Shown here: piece by piece, positions 25,166-33,778 of the stretch
Layout: each line of letters begins with the position of its first letter
Position numbering within the stretch: the first letter of the stretch is position 1
From: Gemmatimonadota bacterium
GTDB taxonomy: Bacteria > Latescibacterota > UBA2968 > UBA8231
Direction: 5' to 3'
Length of the DNA: 64,000 nucleotides
Assembly: GCA_009840005.1 (NCBI GenBank)
Contig: VXOR01000043.1
Coordinates: 61,332 to 125,331, forward strand
Position numbers and translations under genes: made by a program
Notes under the pieces: generated by a model
Told to the model about the DNA's origin: nothing
Seen by the model: the letters and a program-made list of their open reading frames with translations, nothing else
Database searches by the model: none

Positions 25166-27121
25166 ATGCCGAATTATCAGGCAGCATTCCTCTTTGCGCT
25201 GTGTATTTTTGCGTTCGCTCCCTTAAAAACCGCCCACGCTGAATCTGACACCCCAAGACCGGCAAAAATTCTCAAGCCTTTTCCCGAACCGGCCGCAATC
25301 GTCGACCCGCCGTGGTTGGTGCCCCGCCAGCAAGCCCAATTGGAGGCGGCCCAAGCCTATGAGGTCTTTTGCGACTTCTCCTTTACCGACCGACTCAAAG
25401 CCAGCGGCATTACATTTCGCAATAGAGTGGTAGAGGATTCCGCCAAGGAACATATCCCGGTTCACTACGATCATGGAAATGGACTAGCGGTGGGGGATGT
25501 GGATGGCGACGGATTCTACGACCTCTACTTTACGACCCAAGTGGGAGGCAATCAGCTATGGCGCAATCTCGGCGGGGCGCGCTTTGAAAATTACACCATG
25601 CCGAGTTTGGAGTTGGCCGATAGGATCGGGGTGAGCGCATCGTTTGGCGACATTGACAACGACGGCGATGTCGATCTGTACGCTACGGCCGTGCGGTTGG
25701 GCAACCAGCTCTTGGTCAACGACGGGACTGGCCGCTTTGAAGATATAACCGAGCATTCGGGCACGGGCTGGCAGGCGCACTCGTCGTCCGGCGAATTCTT
25801 CGACTACAATAACGATGGCTTGCTGGATCTGTTTGTGACCAATGTGGGAATCTATACCAAAGACGAAAAGGGGACGGCAGCGGTCGATCCGACGCGACTG
25901 GAGACGGGACCGACCTATCAGTACTACCGAGGTTTCAAGGATGCCTTCTCCGGGCATTTGAAACCCGAGCGCTACGAGCAGAGTACACTGTTCAAGAATC
26001 TCGGGCAGCGGGTTTTCGCCGACGTCTCGCACGAAGTGGGGTTGTTGGATTCAAGCTGGTCGGGCGATGCCAGTCCGGTGGATTTTAACGGGGACGGCTG
26101 GCAAGACCTCTACGTACTCAACATGCAGGGGCACGACTCCTACTACGAGAATGTGGCAGGGCAGCATTTCGTTAAAAAGAGTCGCGAGGTGTTCCCCAAA
26201 ACGCCGTGGGGTGCGATGGGAATCAAGGCCCTCGACTACGACAACGACGGCCGGCTGGATCTCTTCGTCTCCGATATGCACTCCGATATGAGTCAGCCGG
26301 CAGGGCCTTGGGACGAAAAACTCAAGTCGTATATCCAATATCCAGACGATTTTTTACGCAGCGAGGGGTTGAGCATCTTCGGCAATGCCTTTTACCACCA
26401 CCTAGACGGGGGGCAGTTCGAAGAAATCTCCGATCTAATCGGTGCTGAAAATTATTGGCCGTGGGGGTTGAGCAGCGGCGATCTCAACGCCGATGGCTGG
26501 CAGGATGTGTTCGTGGCTTCGAGCATGAATTACCCCTTTCGCTATGGGATCAACACTGTCTTGCTCAACGACCAAGGGCGCGGCTTCCTCGACAGCGAGT
26601 TTGTGTTAGGAGTGGAGCCGCGACGCGACGGTCGCACCGCGCAGCCGTGGTTTGCCCTCGACTGCGACGAGGCAGACTTAAAGCACAAGCGCTGCGAGGG
26701 GCAGGAAGGGGGTCTGCTGGTGTACGGTGCTTTGGGGACGCGCTCGTCGGCGCTGTTCGATGTGGAGGGCGATGGCGATCTCGACATTGTGACCAATGAG
26801 TTCAATGGAGTGCCGCTGGTCTTGCTCAGCGACCTGAGTCAGCGTCGGACGGTGCGCTATGTGGAAGTGGTCCTAGTGGGAAAATCGTCGAATCGGGATG
26901 GGTTGGGCGCGGTGGTCGCGGTGGAGGCCGGCGATCAGGTATATACCCAAGTGCAGGATGGGCAGTCGGGGTATCTGTCGCAGAGTGTTTATGGCCTCTA
27001 CTTTGGCTTGGGAAAAGCCGCGCCCGTGGATCGCCTAACAGTGCGCTGGCCCTCGGGTCAGGAGCAGACCTTGGACGGCCCTATCCAGACCAATCAGCGA
27101 CTCACCCTAGAGGAACCATAG
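25166..27121 (+). CDS. Secreted FG-GAP/VCBS + ASPIC/UnbV protein (651 aa)
   Basis: The signal peptide MPNYQAAFLFALCIFAFAPL is cleaved around AHA. FG-GAP repeats run from about residue 105 to 560: DVDGDGFYDLYFTTQ, DIDNDGDVDLYATA, DYNNDGLLDLFVTN, DFNGDGWQDLYVLN, DYDNDGRLDLFVSDM, DVEGDGDLDIVTNE. The C-terminal ASPIC/UnbV domain contains VGKSSNRDGLGAVVAV, GQSGYLSQSVYGLYFGLG and RLTVRWPSGQEQ. Compared with the other four family members it carries longer insertions between blades. It diverges from the pentapeptide/FG-GAP gene across 174 bp. That gap contains a TTGACA (25074) and an AT-rich T-run but no convincing -10 at normal spacing. The role is unknown; the family includes human CRTAC1-like extracellular proteins. 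Confidence 0.9.
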   Translation: MPNYQAAFLFALCIFAFAPLKTAHAESDTPRPAKILKPFPEPAAIVDPPWLVPRQQAQLEAAQAYEVFCDFSFTDRLKASGITFRNRVVEDSAKEHIPVHYDHGNGLAVGDVDGDGFYDLYFTTQVGGNQLWRNLGGARFENYTMPSLELADRIGVSASFGDIDNDGDVDLYATAVRLGNQLLVNDGTGRFEDITEHSGTGWQAHSSSGEFFDYNNDGLLDLFVTNVGIYTKDEKGTAAVDPTRLETGPTYQYYRGFKDAFSGHLKPERYEQSTLFKNLGQRVFADVSHEVGLLDSSWSGDASPVDFNGDGWQDLYVLNMQGHDSYYENVAGQHFVKKSREVFPKTPWGAMGIKALDYDNDGRLDLFVSDMHSDMSQPAGPWDEKLKSYIQYPDDFLRSEGLSIFGNAFYHHLDGGQFEEISDLIGAENYWPWGLSSGDLNADGWQDVFVASSMNYPFRYGINTVLLNDQGRGFLDSEFVLGVEPRRDGRTAQPWFALDCDEADLKHKRCEGQEGGLLVYGALGTRSSALFDVEGDGDLDIVTNEFNGVPLVLLSDLSQRRTVRYVEVVLVGKSSNRDGLGAVVAVEAGDQVYTQVQDGQSGYLSQSVYGLYFGLGKAAPVDRLTVRWPSGQEQTLDGPIQTNQRLTLEEP

Positions 27122-27179
27122 TAGCACTGCGCGGTCAAAGCCGGGCGCTGAGCTTGTCGAAGCGCATCCCCGATTCGCT

Positions 27180-27289
27180 GATCGCGGGCATCTTGTCCGC
27201 GTCGAGGGCGGGACGCCCGCGATCCGACGAGGCCGGTGACCGTAGGGGGCGGTTTCAAACCGCCCCCTACCCGAGTGCGTAACGTCAGT
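27180..27289. repeat. Cluster of palindromic intergenic repeats
   Basis: A 10-bp perfect stem GATCGCGGGC (27180) / GCCCGCGATC (27215) is followed by a 29-bp perfect palindrome (27242-27270) with arms GTAGGGGGCGGTTT / AAACCGCCCCCTAC around one base. The 14-bp end TGCGTAACGTCAGT follows at 27276-27289. The rest of the 190-bp intergenic region shows no gene. The second palindrome recurs with one mismatch at 31801-31829. Confidence 0.65.
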
Positions 27290-27311
27290 CTCATAAAAAA
27301 GAGCATTCAGT

Positions 27312-29846
27312 GTGGAAGAACACGGCCAGGACCTAGAGCAGTCTGAACAAAAGGCGCTCTTGGTCCTATTCTTTTTTTCAGGGGTCAGCAGCTTAGTCTA
27401 TCAGGTCGTGTGGGCGCGGATGCTGACCGTGGTCTTCGGCACCACCCTGCTGGCTACTAGCACCGTGCTCAGCGCCTTCATGGCTGGCCTAGCCTTGGGC
27501 AGCTATGTTTTGGGACGGTACATCGACCGCTGCAAACACCCCCTGCGGATTTTTGCCGCGCTAGAAGTCGGCATTGGTCTTTTCGCCCTCTTCTTTCCCA
27601 GTATCAGTGCGAATTTGGGCAATGCCTACGGTGCTTTAGTGGGGTTACAGGGGAACTTCTACCTCTTTTCCCTAACTCGCTTCGGCCTCTGCTTTGCCTT
27701 GCTCCTGATCCCCACGGCGCTGATGGGGGGCACCCTGCCAGTCATGGCCAAGTTTGCGGTGCGGCGGCTGGGCAGGTTGGGCGGTCGGGTCGGACAACTC
27801 TATGCGGTCAACACGCTGGGCGCGGTCGTCGGGGTGTTGGCGGCAACCTTCGGATTGATGGAAGGGTTAGGTCTGCGAGGGACGACGCAAGCCATCGCTG
27901 TGGTGAATTTCTTGGTGGCGGGTGCGGCTTGGCTGTGGGGGAGACAACGATCTGTCGGCGTCGGGGAAAGAGCAGAGGTAAAAAAGACCGCGCACTCTGA
28001 CCGCATCCTGTGGGGCGTGCTGGCCGGCTTTGCTATCTCCGGCTTTGCCGCCCTAGGCTACGAAGTGGCGTGGATGCGGCTGTTGATGGTGAGCTTCTCC
28101 TTCAATTCACACTACGAGTTCAGCATTGTCTTGGTGGCCTTTTTGAGTGGACTGTCCTTGGGGGGATGGCTGGGCAGTCGATTACTCTCACGGCGGCCAG
28201 ATTTGCTGTCGATTTTTGTCGGGGTCCAGTTTTTGATCGGCGCGTGCGGTGCCCTGTCCGTGTTGGCCTTTGCCCATCTATCCGTTCTCGTGGAGCCGAT
28301 CCAGCGGGCGGATTCGTGGTGGGTGTCGAGGACGGGCGTGTTTTCTACGGCCGTCGCCATCATGTTGCTGCCGACCGTGGCAATGGGGGTTATCTTTCCG
28401 CTGGTCGGCCAAATCTACACGCGACAACTGGCGCGTCTGGGGCGCGGCATAGGGGACATCGGTGCGGTCAACAGCTTGGGCGCGGTTGGGGGAGCCTTTG
28501 TGACGGGGTTTGTGCTAATCCCGCTACTGGGGACCGAGTGGAGCGTCAAGGTACTGGCGGCGTTGAATGGCTTGGTTGGCCTGACCATCGCCTTGATTAG
28601 CCAGCAACGCAAGCGGCTGGTCTGGAGCGGGGCGGTGGGTTTGGCACTCCTGCTAGTCCTAGTACCCTCGGATGTGCTGCGGCGCATTGCAGAGCCAGCG
28701 GCCGTCAACCGGGAACTGGTGTTTTACCAAGAGGGGGCCGAAGGCGTCATCACCGTCGAACAGCAAACCGATGGTTTCCGCAAAATGGCGCTCAACGGGG
28801 GCGGGCAGGTGCCTACCGACTACAGCTCGCTGCAAATTTTCCGCCTACTGGGCCATTTGCCCCTGCTCCTGCATCCCGACCCGCAAGAGGTGTTGGTCGT
28901 CTCCTTGGGCGGAGGCATCGCCTTGGGGGGCGCAGCCCAGTACGAGCCGCGCCGCATTACTTGCGTTGAGTTGGTACCGGAGGTGATAGACGCGGCCCGG
29001 TTGCACTTTGGCGAATTCAATCACCACGTGCTTGAGAATCCGACTGCCTGGAACATCGAATTAGTTATCGACGACGGCCGCAATTTTCTCCTCTCCAGCC
29101 GCGACACCTACCAGATCATCACCGGAGACGCCACCCATCCAACGAGCGCCGATAGCTGGGTGCTCTACACAAAGGAGTTTTACGAGTTGTGCCGGGCACA
29201 TCTGAGTGCCGACGGGATCATGGCCCAGTGGCTGCCCTTTCACGGCCTGCCGCCAGACGACTACCAGACCATCGTGCGAACCTTTCAGCACATCTTTCCC
29301 CATACCACCTTGTGGCGCTCGAACAACTACTCAATCATGGTGGGGACCATGCAGCCGCAGGTGATTGATTGGGAGCGGCTCAACGAGAAAATGACACCGC
29401 CGCGAGTACATCGCAGCTTAGAGAACATTGACATGGGGAACGCATTTGCGCTCTTGAACACTCTGGTGATGGACGAGGTCGCCCTGCGGCGTTATGTGGG
29501 GGAAGGGCCGCTCAACACCGACGACCATCCCTACATCAGCTTTGTCAGCCCAAAGGGCTACAGCAGCGGCTCGTGGGAGGTGTTAGAAGATTTGGCTCCA
29601 TACCGCACCTCGGCTCTGTCGCTGCTGACGGCACCCTCTGCTACAGTACGGGAAACAATAGAGGCATATTTCAAGGCTGGCGAGCACGCGCTCGAGGGGG
29701 ATATCATGCGGCTGCAAAACCGCGACCGGGCCGCGGTAAGGGCCTATCAGCGCGCACTACAGGCGAATCCCGAGGATAGATCTTCGGCCTATTTCCTCGA
29801 CCTATTGGCCGAGCAACTTATCCGGCGACCGCCCCAAGACGAATAG
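27312..29846 (+). CDS. Membrane-bound spermidine-synthase-like protein (844 aa)
   Basis: The start is GTG 27312; AAAGAG lies upstream. The N-terminal ~440 residues contain about 12-14 hydrophobic segments in two related halves (FSGVSSLVYQVVWARML near 16-32 and GFAALGYEVAWMRLL near 245-260), the arrangement of MFS-like fused polyamine-synthase proteins. The C-terminal ~250 residues form a Rossmann methyltransferase-like domain: VLVVSLGGGIALG, CVELVPEVIDAA, VIDDGRNFLLSS, YQIITGDATHP, SADSWVLYTKEFY. The usual D-[SA]-x-DP active-site strand of spermidine synthase appears as GDATHP. A TPR-like tail ends the protein. It is followed at 5 nt by the OPT-like membrane protein gene. The true aminopropyl acceptor is unknown, and enzymatic activity is not certain. 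Confidence 0.87.
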   Translation: MEEHGQDLEQSEQKALLVLFFFSGVSSLVYQVVWARMLTVVFGTTLLATSTVLSAFMAGLALGSYVLGRYIDRCKHPLRIFAALEVGIGLFALFFPSISANLGNAYGALVGLQGNFYLFSLTRFGLCFALLLIPTALMGGTLPVMAKFAVRRLGRLGGRVGQLYAVNTLGAVVGVLAATFGLMEGLGLRGTTQAIAVVNFLVAGAAWLWGRQRSVGVGERAEVKKTAHSDRILWGVLAGFAISGFAALGYEVAWMRLLMVSFSFNSHYEFSIVLVAFLSGLSLGGWLGSRLLSRRPDLLSIFVGVQFLIGACGALSVLAFAHLSVLVEPIQRADSWWVSRTGVFSTAVAIMLLPTVAMGVIFPLVGQIYTRQLARLGRGIGDIGAVNSLGAVGGAFVTGFVLIPLLGTEWSVKVLAALNGLVGLTIALISQQRKRLVWSGAVGLALLLVLVPSDVLRRIAEPAAVNRELVFYQEGAEGVITVEQQTDGFRKMALNGGGQVPTDYSSLQIFRLLGHLPLLLHPDPQEVLVVSLGGGIALGGAAQYEPRRITCVELVPEVIDAARLHFGEFNHHVLENPTAWNIELVIDDGRNFLLSSRDTYQIITGDATHPTSADSWVLYTKEFYELCRAHLSADGIMAQWLPFHGLPPDDYQTIVRTFQHIFPHTTLWRSNNYSIMVGTMQPQVIDWERLNEKMTPPRVHRSLENIDMGNAFALLNTLVMDEVALRRYVGEGPLNTDDHPYISFVSPKGYSSGSWEVLEDLAPYRTSALSLLTAPSATVRETIEAYFKAGEHALEGDIMRLQNRDRAAVRAYQRALQANPEDRSSAYFLDLLAEQLIRRPPQDE

Positions 29847-29851
29847 AGGCT

Positions 29852-31801
29852 ATGAGTCAATTCGTCGATAGCAATAAAAGATGGGTGCCGTATCGGGCCT
29901 TGCTCGTCGGCGCTTTGATGGCCGTGGTGATCAACACGGTTTTTCCCTATGGCCTTCTGGTGATGGGGACCCTCGATTGGACCGGAGATTTCATCGCCCT
30001 GAGCGCGATTTTCCTCCTCTTCCTCCTGCTATTAGTCAACATTCCGCTCAAGTGGATCGGACGCAAATGGAGCTTATCGGCCCAGGAGCTAGTGGTAATC
30101 TACGCCATGATGGTCGCGGCTTCGGCGATTCCCTCCACTGGGGTCACGGCGCAATTGGTCCCCTTTTTGGCCGGAGTCTATTACTATGCCACGCCCGAAA
30201 ACAACTGGGCCGAACTGCTCCACCCCCATATCCAGCCGTGGCTGGCACCGCAAGACCCGATGGCGGTCAAGTACTTCTACGAAGGGCTGCCCCAAGAGGT
30301 GGCCATCCCTTGGGGAGCATGGTTGGTGCCCCTGTTGGCGTGGGCTTCTTTTTTGGGCGCGCTCTATTTGATGATGATCGCCCTGTCGGCTCTGCTCCAC
30401 GAACAATGGGCACGCAATGAGCGCTTGATCTTTCCCCTCGTCCAATTGCCGCTGTACATGATCCACGAGGACGACAGACCCTCGGCGGTCAATCCCTTTC
30501 TGAAGGAACCGCTGATGTGGCTGGGATTTGCCATTCCCTTCGTCCTCTTGGGAATCAATGCCCTGCACAAGTACTATCCCTTTATTTCCCCCATCGAGTT
30601 GTCAACTCAATTGACCATCTTCCACGACATGCGGGGCGTCTTGTTCAACTTGTGGTTTATCGTCCTTGGCCTGACGTACTTTCTGAGTCTGGAGGTCTCC
30701 TTTAGTCTGTGGTTTTTCTACTTGCTCAACTTCTTCCAGTTGGGCCTTTTCAACACCCTCGGATTCAGCATTGCAGAAATCCGGCTGATGCACACCGAAG
30801 GGTCTATCGCCACCGCCCAGCAGGCCATGGGGGCGTTGATCGCCCTCGTGGCGGCCAGCCTGTGGACCGCTCGTCGGCACCTCAAAAAAGTGGTCGTCGG
30901 AGCGTGGAAAAAGAAGGAACCGGGAGAGGAGGCGGGGCAGATGCTCTCCTATCGCAAGGCGGTGTGGATCCTAATCGGAGCCTTTCTCTACGCGGTTATA
31001 TGGTTGAAAAGCGCGGGATTGCCCGTGGGGGCGGCGCTGCTGTTGCTCGTTATCGCCTTTGTGGTATTCGTCGGTTTGACGCGGATCGTTGCCGAAGGGG
31101 GGATGGGGTATGGCCGGACGCAGATGACGCCAACGGCCTTTGTGATCAACGCACTGGGCACAGCACCCATTGGGCCGCGAGGCTTGATGGTGCTCGGGTT
31201 TGCCAATGGCTGGGCCGGAGATATTCGCACGACCGTTATGGCCGCGGCTTCCAACAGCACCCGGCTGGCCGAAGTCGTCGGGACGCGTCGGCCGCCGCTC
31301 TTTTGGGCTTTGCTCATAGCCATTGCCGTGAGCTTGGTCGCCTCGGCTTGGACGGTACTTTCCATCGCCTATACCTACGGCGGGGTCAATCTCCACTACT
31401 GGTTTTACAGCATTATGGGCCGCTGGACGTTTAACGATATGGCGGCGAATCAGCTCAATCCGGTGGCCGCGTGGAACTTCTGGGGCCCGCGAGGCGCGTT
31501 CACCGGCTTGGGGGCCGGATTGATGTTTCTGTTGTTGTACCTGCGCCACCGCTTCTTGTGGTGGCCCATCCACCCAATCGGCCTGCCGGTGGGGGGGACC
31601 TACGTGATGTTTTTCGCTTGGTCGAGTATGGCGCTGGGCTGGCTGGCAAAGTGGATCGTATTGCGGTACGGCGGAATCACACTCTTTCGCCGGCTGCGGC
31701 CCTTTTTTCTCGGCATGGTATTGGGCCAAGTCAGCAGTGCAGGTTTGTGGATGGCGGTAGATCTGATTGCAGGGTGGGATGCCGTGGTGACGCGATGGTA
31801 G
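29852..31801 (+). CDS. Polytopic membrane protein of the OPT-like DUF6785/DUF6784 type (649 aa)
   Basis: About 14 hydrophobic segments span the chain, with the conserved cytoplasmic/loop pieces KWSLSAQELVVIYAMM, WARNERLIFPLVQLP and GMGYGRTQMTPTAFVINALG. These features match, as far as I recall, the large membrane proteins annotated DUF6785/6784, distant relatives of oligopeptide transporters. AGAGG precedes the ATG, and the upstream stop is only 5 nt away, so it is co-transcribed with the spermidine-synthase-like gene. Transport of a small metabolite is inference. Its last codons run into a GTAGGGGG palindrome, the final G of the stop TAG being the first base of the repeat. Confidence 0.8.
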   Translation: MSQFVDSNKRWVPYRALLVGALMAVVINTVFPYGLLVMGTLDWTGDFIALSAIFLLFLLLLVNIPLKWIGRKWSLSAQELVVIYAMMVAASAIPSTGVTAQLVPFLAGVYYYATPENNWAELLHPHIQPWLAPQDPMAVKYFYEGLPQEVAIPWGAWLVPLLAWASFLGALYLMMIALSALLHEQWARNERLIFPLVQLPLYMIHEDDRPSAVNPFLKEPLMWLGFAIPFVLLGINALHKYYPFISPIELSTQLTIFHDMRGVLFNLWFIVLGLTYFLSLEVSFSLWFFYLLNFFQLGLFNTLGFSIAEIRLMHTEGSIATAQQAMGALIALVAASLWTARRHLKKVVVGAWKKKEPGEEAGQMLSYRKAVWILIGAFLYAVIWLKSAGLPVGAALLLLVIAFVVFVGLTRIVAEGGMGYGRTQMTPTAFVINALGTAPIGPRGLMVLGFANGWAGDIRTTVMAAASNSTRLAEVVGTRRPPLFWALLIAIAVSLVASAWTVLSIAYTYGGVNLHYWFYSIMGRWTFNDMAANQLNPVAAWNFWGPRGAFTGLGAGLMFLLLYLRHRFLWWPIHPIGLPVGGTYVMFFAWSSMALGWLAKWIVLRYGGITLFRRLRPFFLGMVLGQVSSAGLWMAVDLIAGWDAVVTRW

Positions 31802-31965
31802 TAGGGGGCGGTTTGAAACCGTCCCCTACTGATGTTACGCATCGGCACCGAACCGATCGCTGTAGGGGCGTCCACAAGGGACGCCCCATGCGACACCGCG
31901 TATGCCGCCAGCGGAATCCGACGAGGGCAATTACAAGGGTTGCCCCTACAATGCGTAACGTCAGT
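31801..31965. mobile_element. Non-autonomous palindromic element bounded by ACTGATGTTACGCA / TGCGTAACGTCAGT
   Basis: A GTAGGGGGCGGTTT palindrome (31801-31829) abuts a 138-bp element whose ends are ACTGATGTTACGCA (31828-31841) and TGCGTAACGTCAGT (31952-31965), imperfect inverted copies of each other (13/14). Inside, GTAGGGG (31862) pairs with CCCCTAC (31943), GGGGCGTCC with GGACGCCCC (31865-31887), and GGGCAA with TTGCCC (31925-31945). There is no coding capacity. It behaves like a MITE or structured RNA-forming repeat. It lies between convergent genes. Confidence 0.6.
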
Positions 31966-31974
31966 TCCTAATTC

Positions 31975-33618
31975 CTAATCAGCCGGCTCGCGCACAGTCA
32001 ACACCTGATTGGCCGCCACATCGCGCAGCGTCTGGACTGTGCCACTGGGCCAGTAGAGGACGATGCTTTCGACGCTGGAGGCAGAGCCCAAGCCAAAATG
32101 TACCTTGAGATCGCTGTGGGAGAGAAAGCTGGTGCCACTGCGCACCTCGGCGGTCTGGCGTTTACCTTGGGCGCTTATTTCGATGCGGGTGCCGATTCCA
32201 TCGCGGTTGCTGCGGGTGCCTACGGTGGCGATTTGCAAGTAGTTGCCCTCGTTACCGCCATCGTTGCGCAGGAGATTGGGCGTGCTGTTGAGATTTAAGA
32301 CGAAGAGGTCTATATCGCCGTCGCGGTCGTAATCGGCAAAGCTGGCACCTCGACTCACTTCGACTAAGGCGAAGCCCGGCCCGGCGTGTTCGGAGACTTC
32401 GGCAAAGGTGCCGTCGCCCAAGTTTTGGTAGAGGAAGTTAGGCTCGGCATAGCTGCTGTTGGTATGGGGCAAGTCGGCTTGGGGATAGGTGTGGCCATTG
32501 GCCGCAAAGAGGTCTTGATCGCCGTCGTTGTCAAAGTCGAAAAAACCCGTGCCCCATCCCACCTCGGGAGTGCCCCGCGCCGCAACGCGGGATACGAAGG
32601 ATACGTCGAGGAAAAATCCCCCGCGCTGATTTTTGTACAGGGTATTGTACTCGCCTTCAAAGTTGGTGACAAAAATATCGAAGTAGCCATCGTTGTCGTA
32701 ATCGCCGACCGCGGCACCCATGCACCCCTGTTCGGTGCCGTCGCCGCTATAGGCCACGCCCGCGCTGAGGCCCTCGTCCACAAAGGTGCCGTCGCCTTGG
32801 TTCTGGTACAGATTGTTGGGAGCCGAGTCATTGGCGACGAAAATATCGGGCCAGCCATTGCGGTCGAAATCGCCGAAGACGACGCCGTACCCATAGTACT
32901 TTGCGCCAGCAATCCCGGCTTCCTCGCTGCGGTCAGCCAAGGTGCCGTCACCATGGTTGCGGTAGAATACATCGCCAGCGGGAAGCAAGCCGCGCGGACC
33001 GCAAAAAATATCGACGTTCTTCCATACGCAGGGGACCGTAGATGTATAGTCCCGCGAAAAGTCGATGTAATTGGCCACGTACAGATCGACATCGCCGTCT
33101 AGATCGGCATCGCCGAAAGCGCAGCCGACGCCCCATCTTTCGTCGCCGACGCCCGCTTTTTTAGTAACATCCTCAAACGTGCCATCGCCCTGATTCTGGT
33201 AGAAGGTATTGCGACCGAAGTTGGTCACATACAAGTCCAGATCGCCATCGTTGTCGTAGTCCGCAGCAGCACAACCCATGGACCAACTCGTGTCGCCCAC
33301 CCCAGCGACGGTAGTAATATCGACAAAGCGATCCCCGTGGTTGCGGTAGAGGTGATTGGTCGGCTCCTGGCCCGGTGGAAAGCCTTCAAAGCGGGAGCCG
33401 TTGGCCACGTATAAATCGACGTCGCCATCGCTGTCGTAGTCGAAAAATGCCGAACCACCCACAGCGGTTTCAACGATGTATTCTTGGGTGCTGCCCGAGA
33501 CGTTCCGTGCCGTGATGCCGAGTGCGGCAGCTTGGTCGGTGAACCGAGTAGGTAGAGGTTGGGCTGACAGAAGAGCTGTACACAGGAGGATGAAAACCCC
33601 ACTTACTAGCACGTGCAT
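31975..33618 (-). CDS. Secreted FG-GAP/VCBS + ASPIC/UnbV protein (547 aa)
   Basis: The start at ATG 33618 gives the signal peptide MHVLVSGVFILLCTALLSAQ; the longer frame upstream is within or next to a repeat and is rejected. The pattern then runs AAALGITARNVSGSTQEYIVE, FFDYDSDGDVDLYVANGS and further FG-GAP units (DYDNDGDLDLYVTN, DADLDGDVDLYVAN, DFDRNGWPDIFVAN, DFDNDGDQDLFAAN, DYDRDGDIDLFVLN) to about residue 440. It ends with ASPIC/UnbV (TRSNRDGIGTRIEI, FLSHSDLKVHFGLG, IVLYWPSGTVQT). No TPR partner is adjacent, unlike two of its relatives. A MITE copy lies 44 bp upstream of the ATG and may carry its promoter or 5' UTR (inference). Confidence 0.9.
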   Translation of the reverse strand: MHVLVSGVFILLCTALLSAQPLPTRFTDQAAALGITARNVSGSTQEYIVETAVGGSAFFDYDSDGDVDLYVANGSRFEGFPPGQEPTNHLYRNHGDRFVDITTVAGVGDTSWSMGCAAADYDNDGDLDLYVTNFGRNTFYQNQGDGTFEDVTKKAGVGDERWGVGCAFGDADLDGDVDLYVANYIDFSRDYTSTVPCVWKNVDIFCGPRGLLPAGDVFYRNHGDGTLADRSEEAGIAGAKYYGYGVVFGDFDRNGWPDIFVANDSAPNNLYQNQGDGTFVDEGLSAGVAYSGDGTEQGCMGAAVGDYDNDGYFDIFVTNFEGEYNTLYKNQRGGFFLDVSFVSRVAARGTPEVGWGTGFFDFDNDGDQDLFAANGHTYPQADLPHTNSSYAEPNFLYQNLGDGTFAEVSEHAGPGFALVEVSRGASFADYDRDGDIDLFVLNLNSTPNLLRNDGGNEGNYLQIATVGTRSNRDGIGTRIEISAQGKRQTAEVRSGTSFLSHSDLKVHFGLGSASSVESIVLYWPSGTVQTLRDVAANQVLTVREPAD

Positions 33619-33661
33619 CGCTTTTACTGCGAAACCAAAGACGAAAGCAGTGTAGCCGTCA

Positions 33662-33777
33662 TATAGCAATCCTCGATAACTTGAACGATTCTATAAGCGG
33701 CTCGTCTTGTCTCTACTATTCTGCGTCCATCTGCGTCCATCTGCGGATTATCTTGTAAGTGATGTAGAATTGCTATA
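33662..33777. mobile_element. 116-bp MITE-like repeat, copy A
   Basis: It starts TATAGCAATCCT and ends AGAATTGCTATA, an inverted pair, with an internal core of repeated CTGCGTCCAT units. It aligns without gaps to 52626-52741 and 59274-59389, all exactly 116 bp, and to a truncated copy at 50829-50919. The TA-ended termini fit TA target duplication as in IS630/Tc1-type elements (inference). There is no coding capacity. It lies 1 bp from the stop codon of the next gene. Confidence 0.8.
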
Positions 33778-33778
33778 G

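Noticed and set aside
33721..33755. Tandem CTGCGTCCAT units as a possible CRISPR or tandem array
   Set aside because: There are only two to three 11-bp units inside the 116-bp MITE, with no spacers; the same block recurs in each copy.
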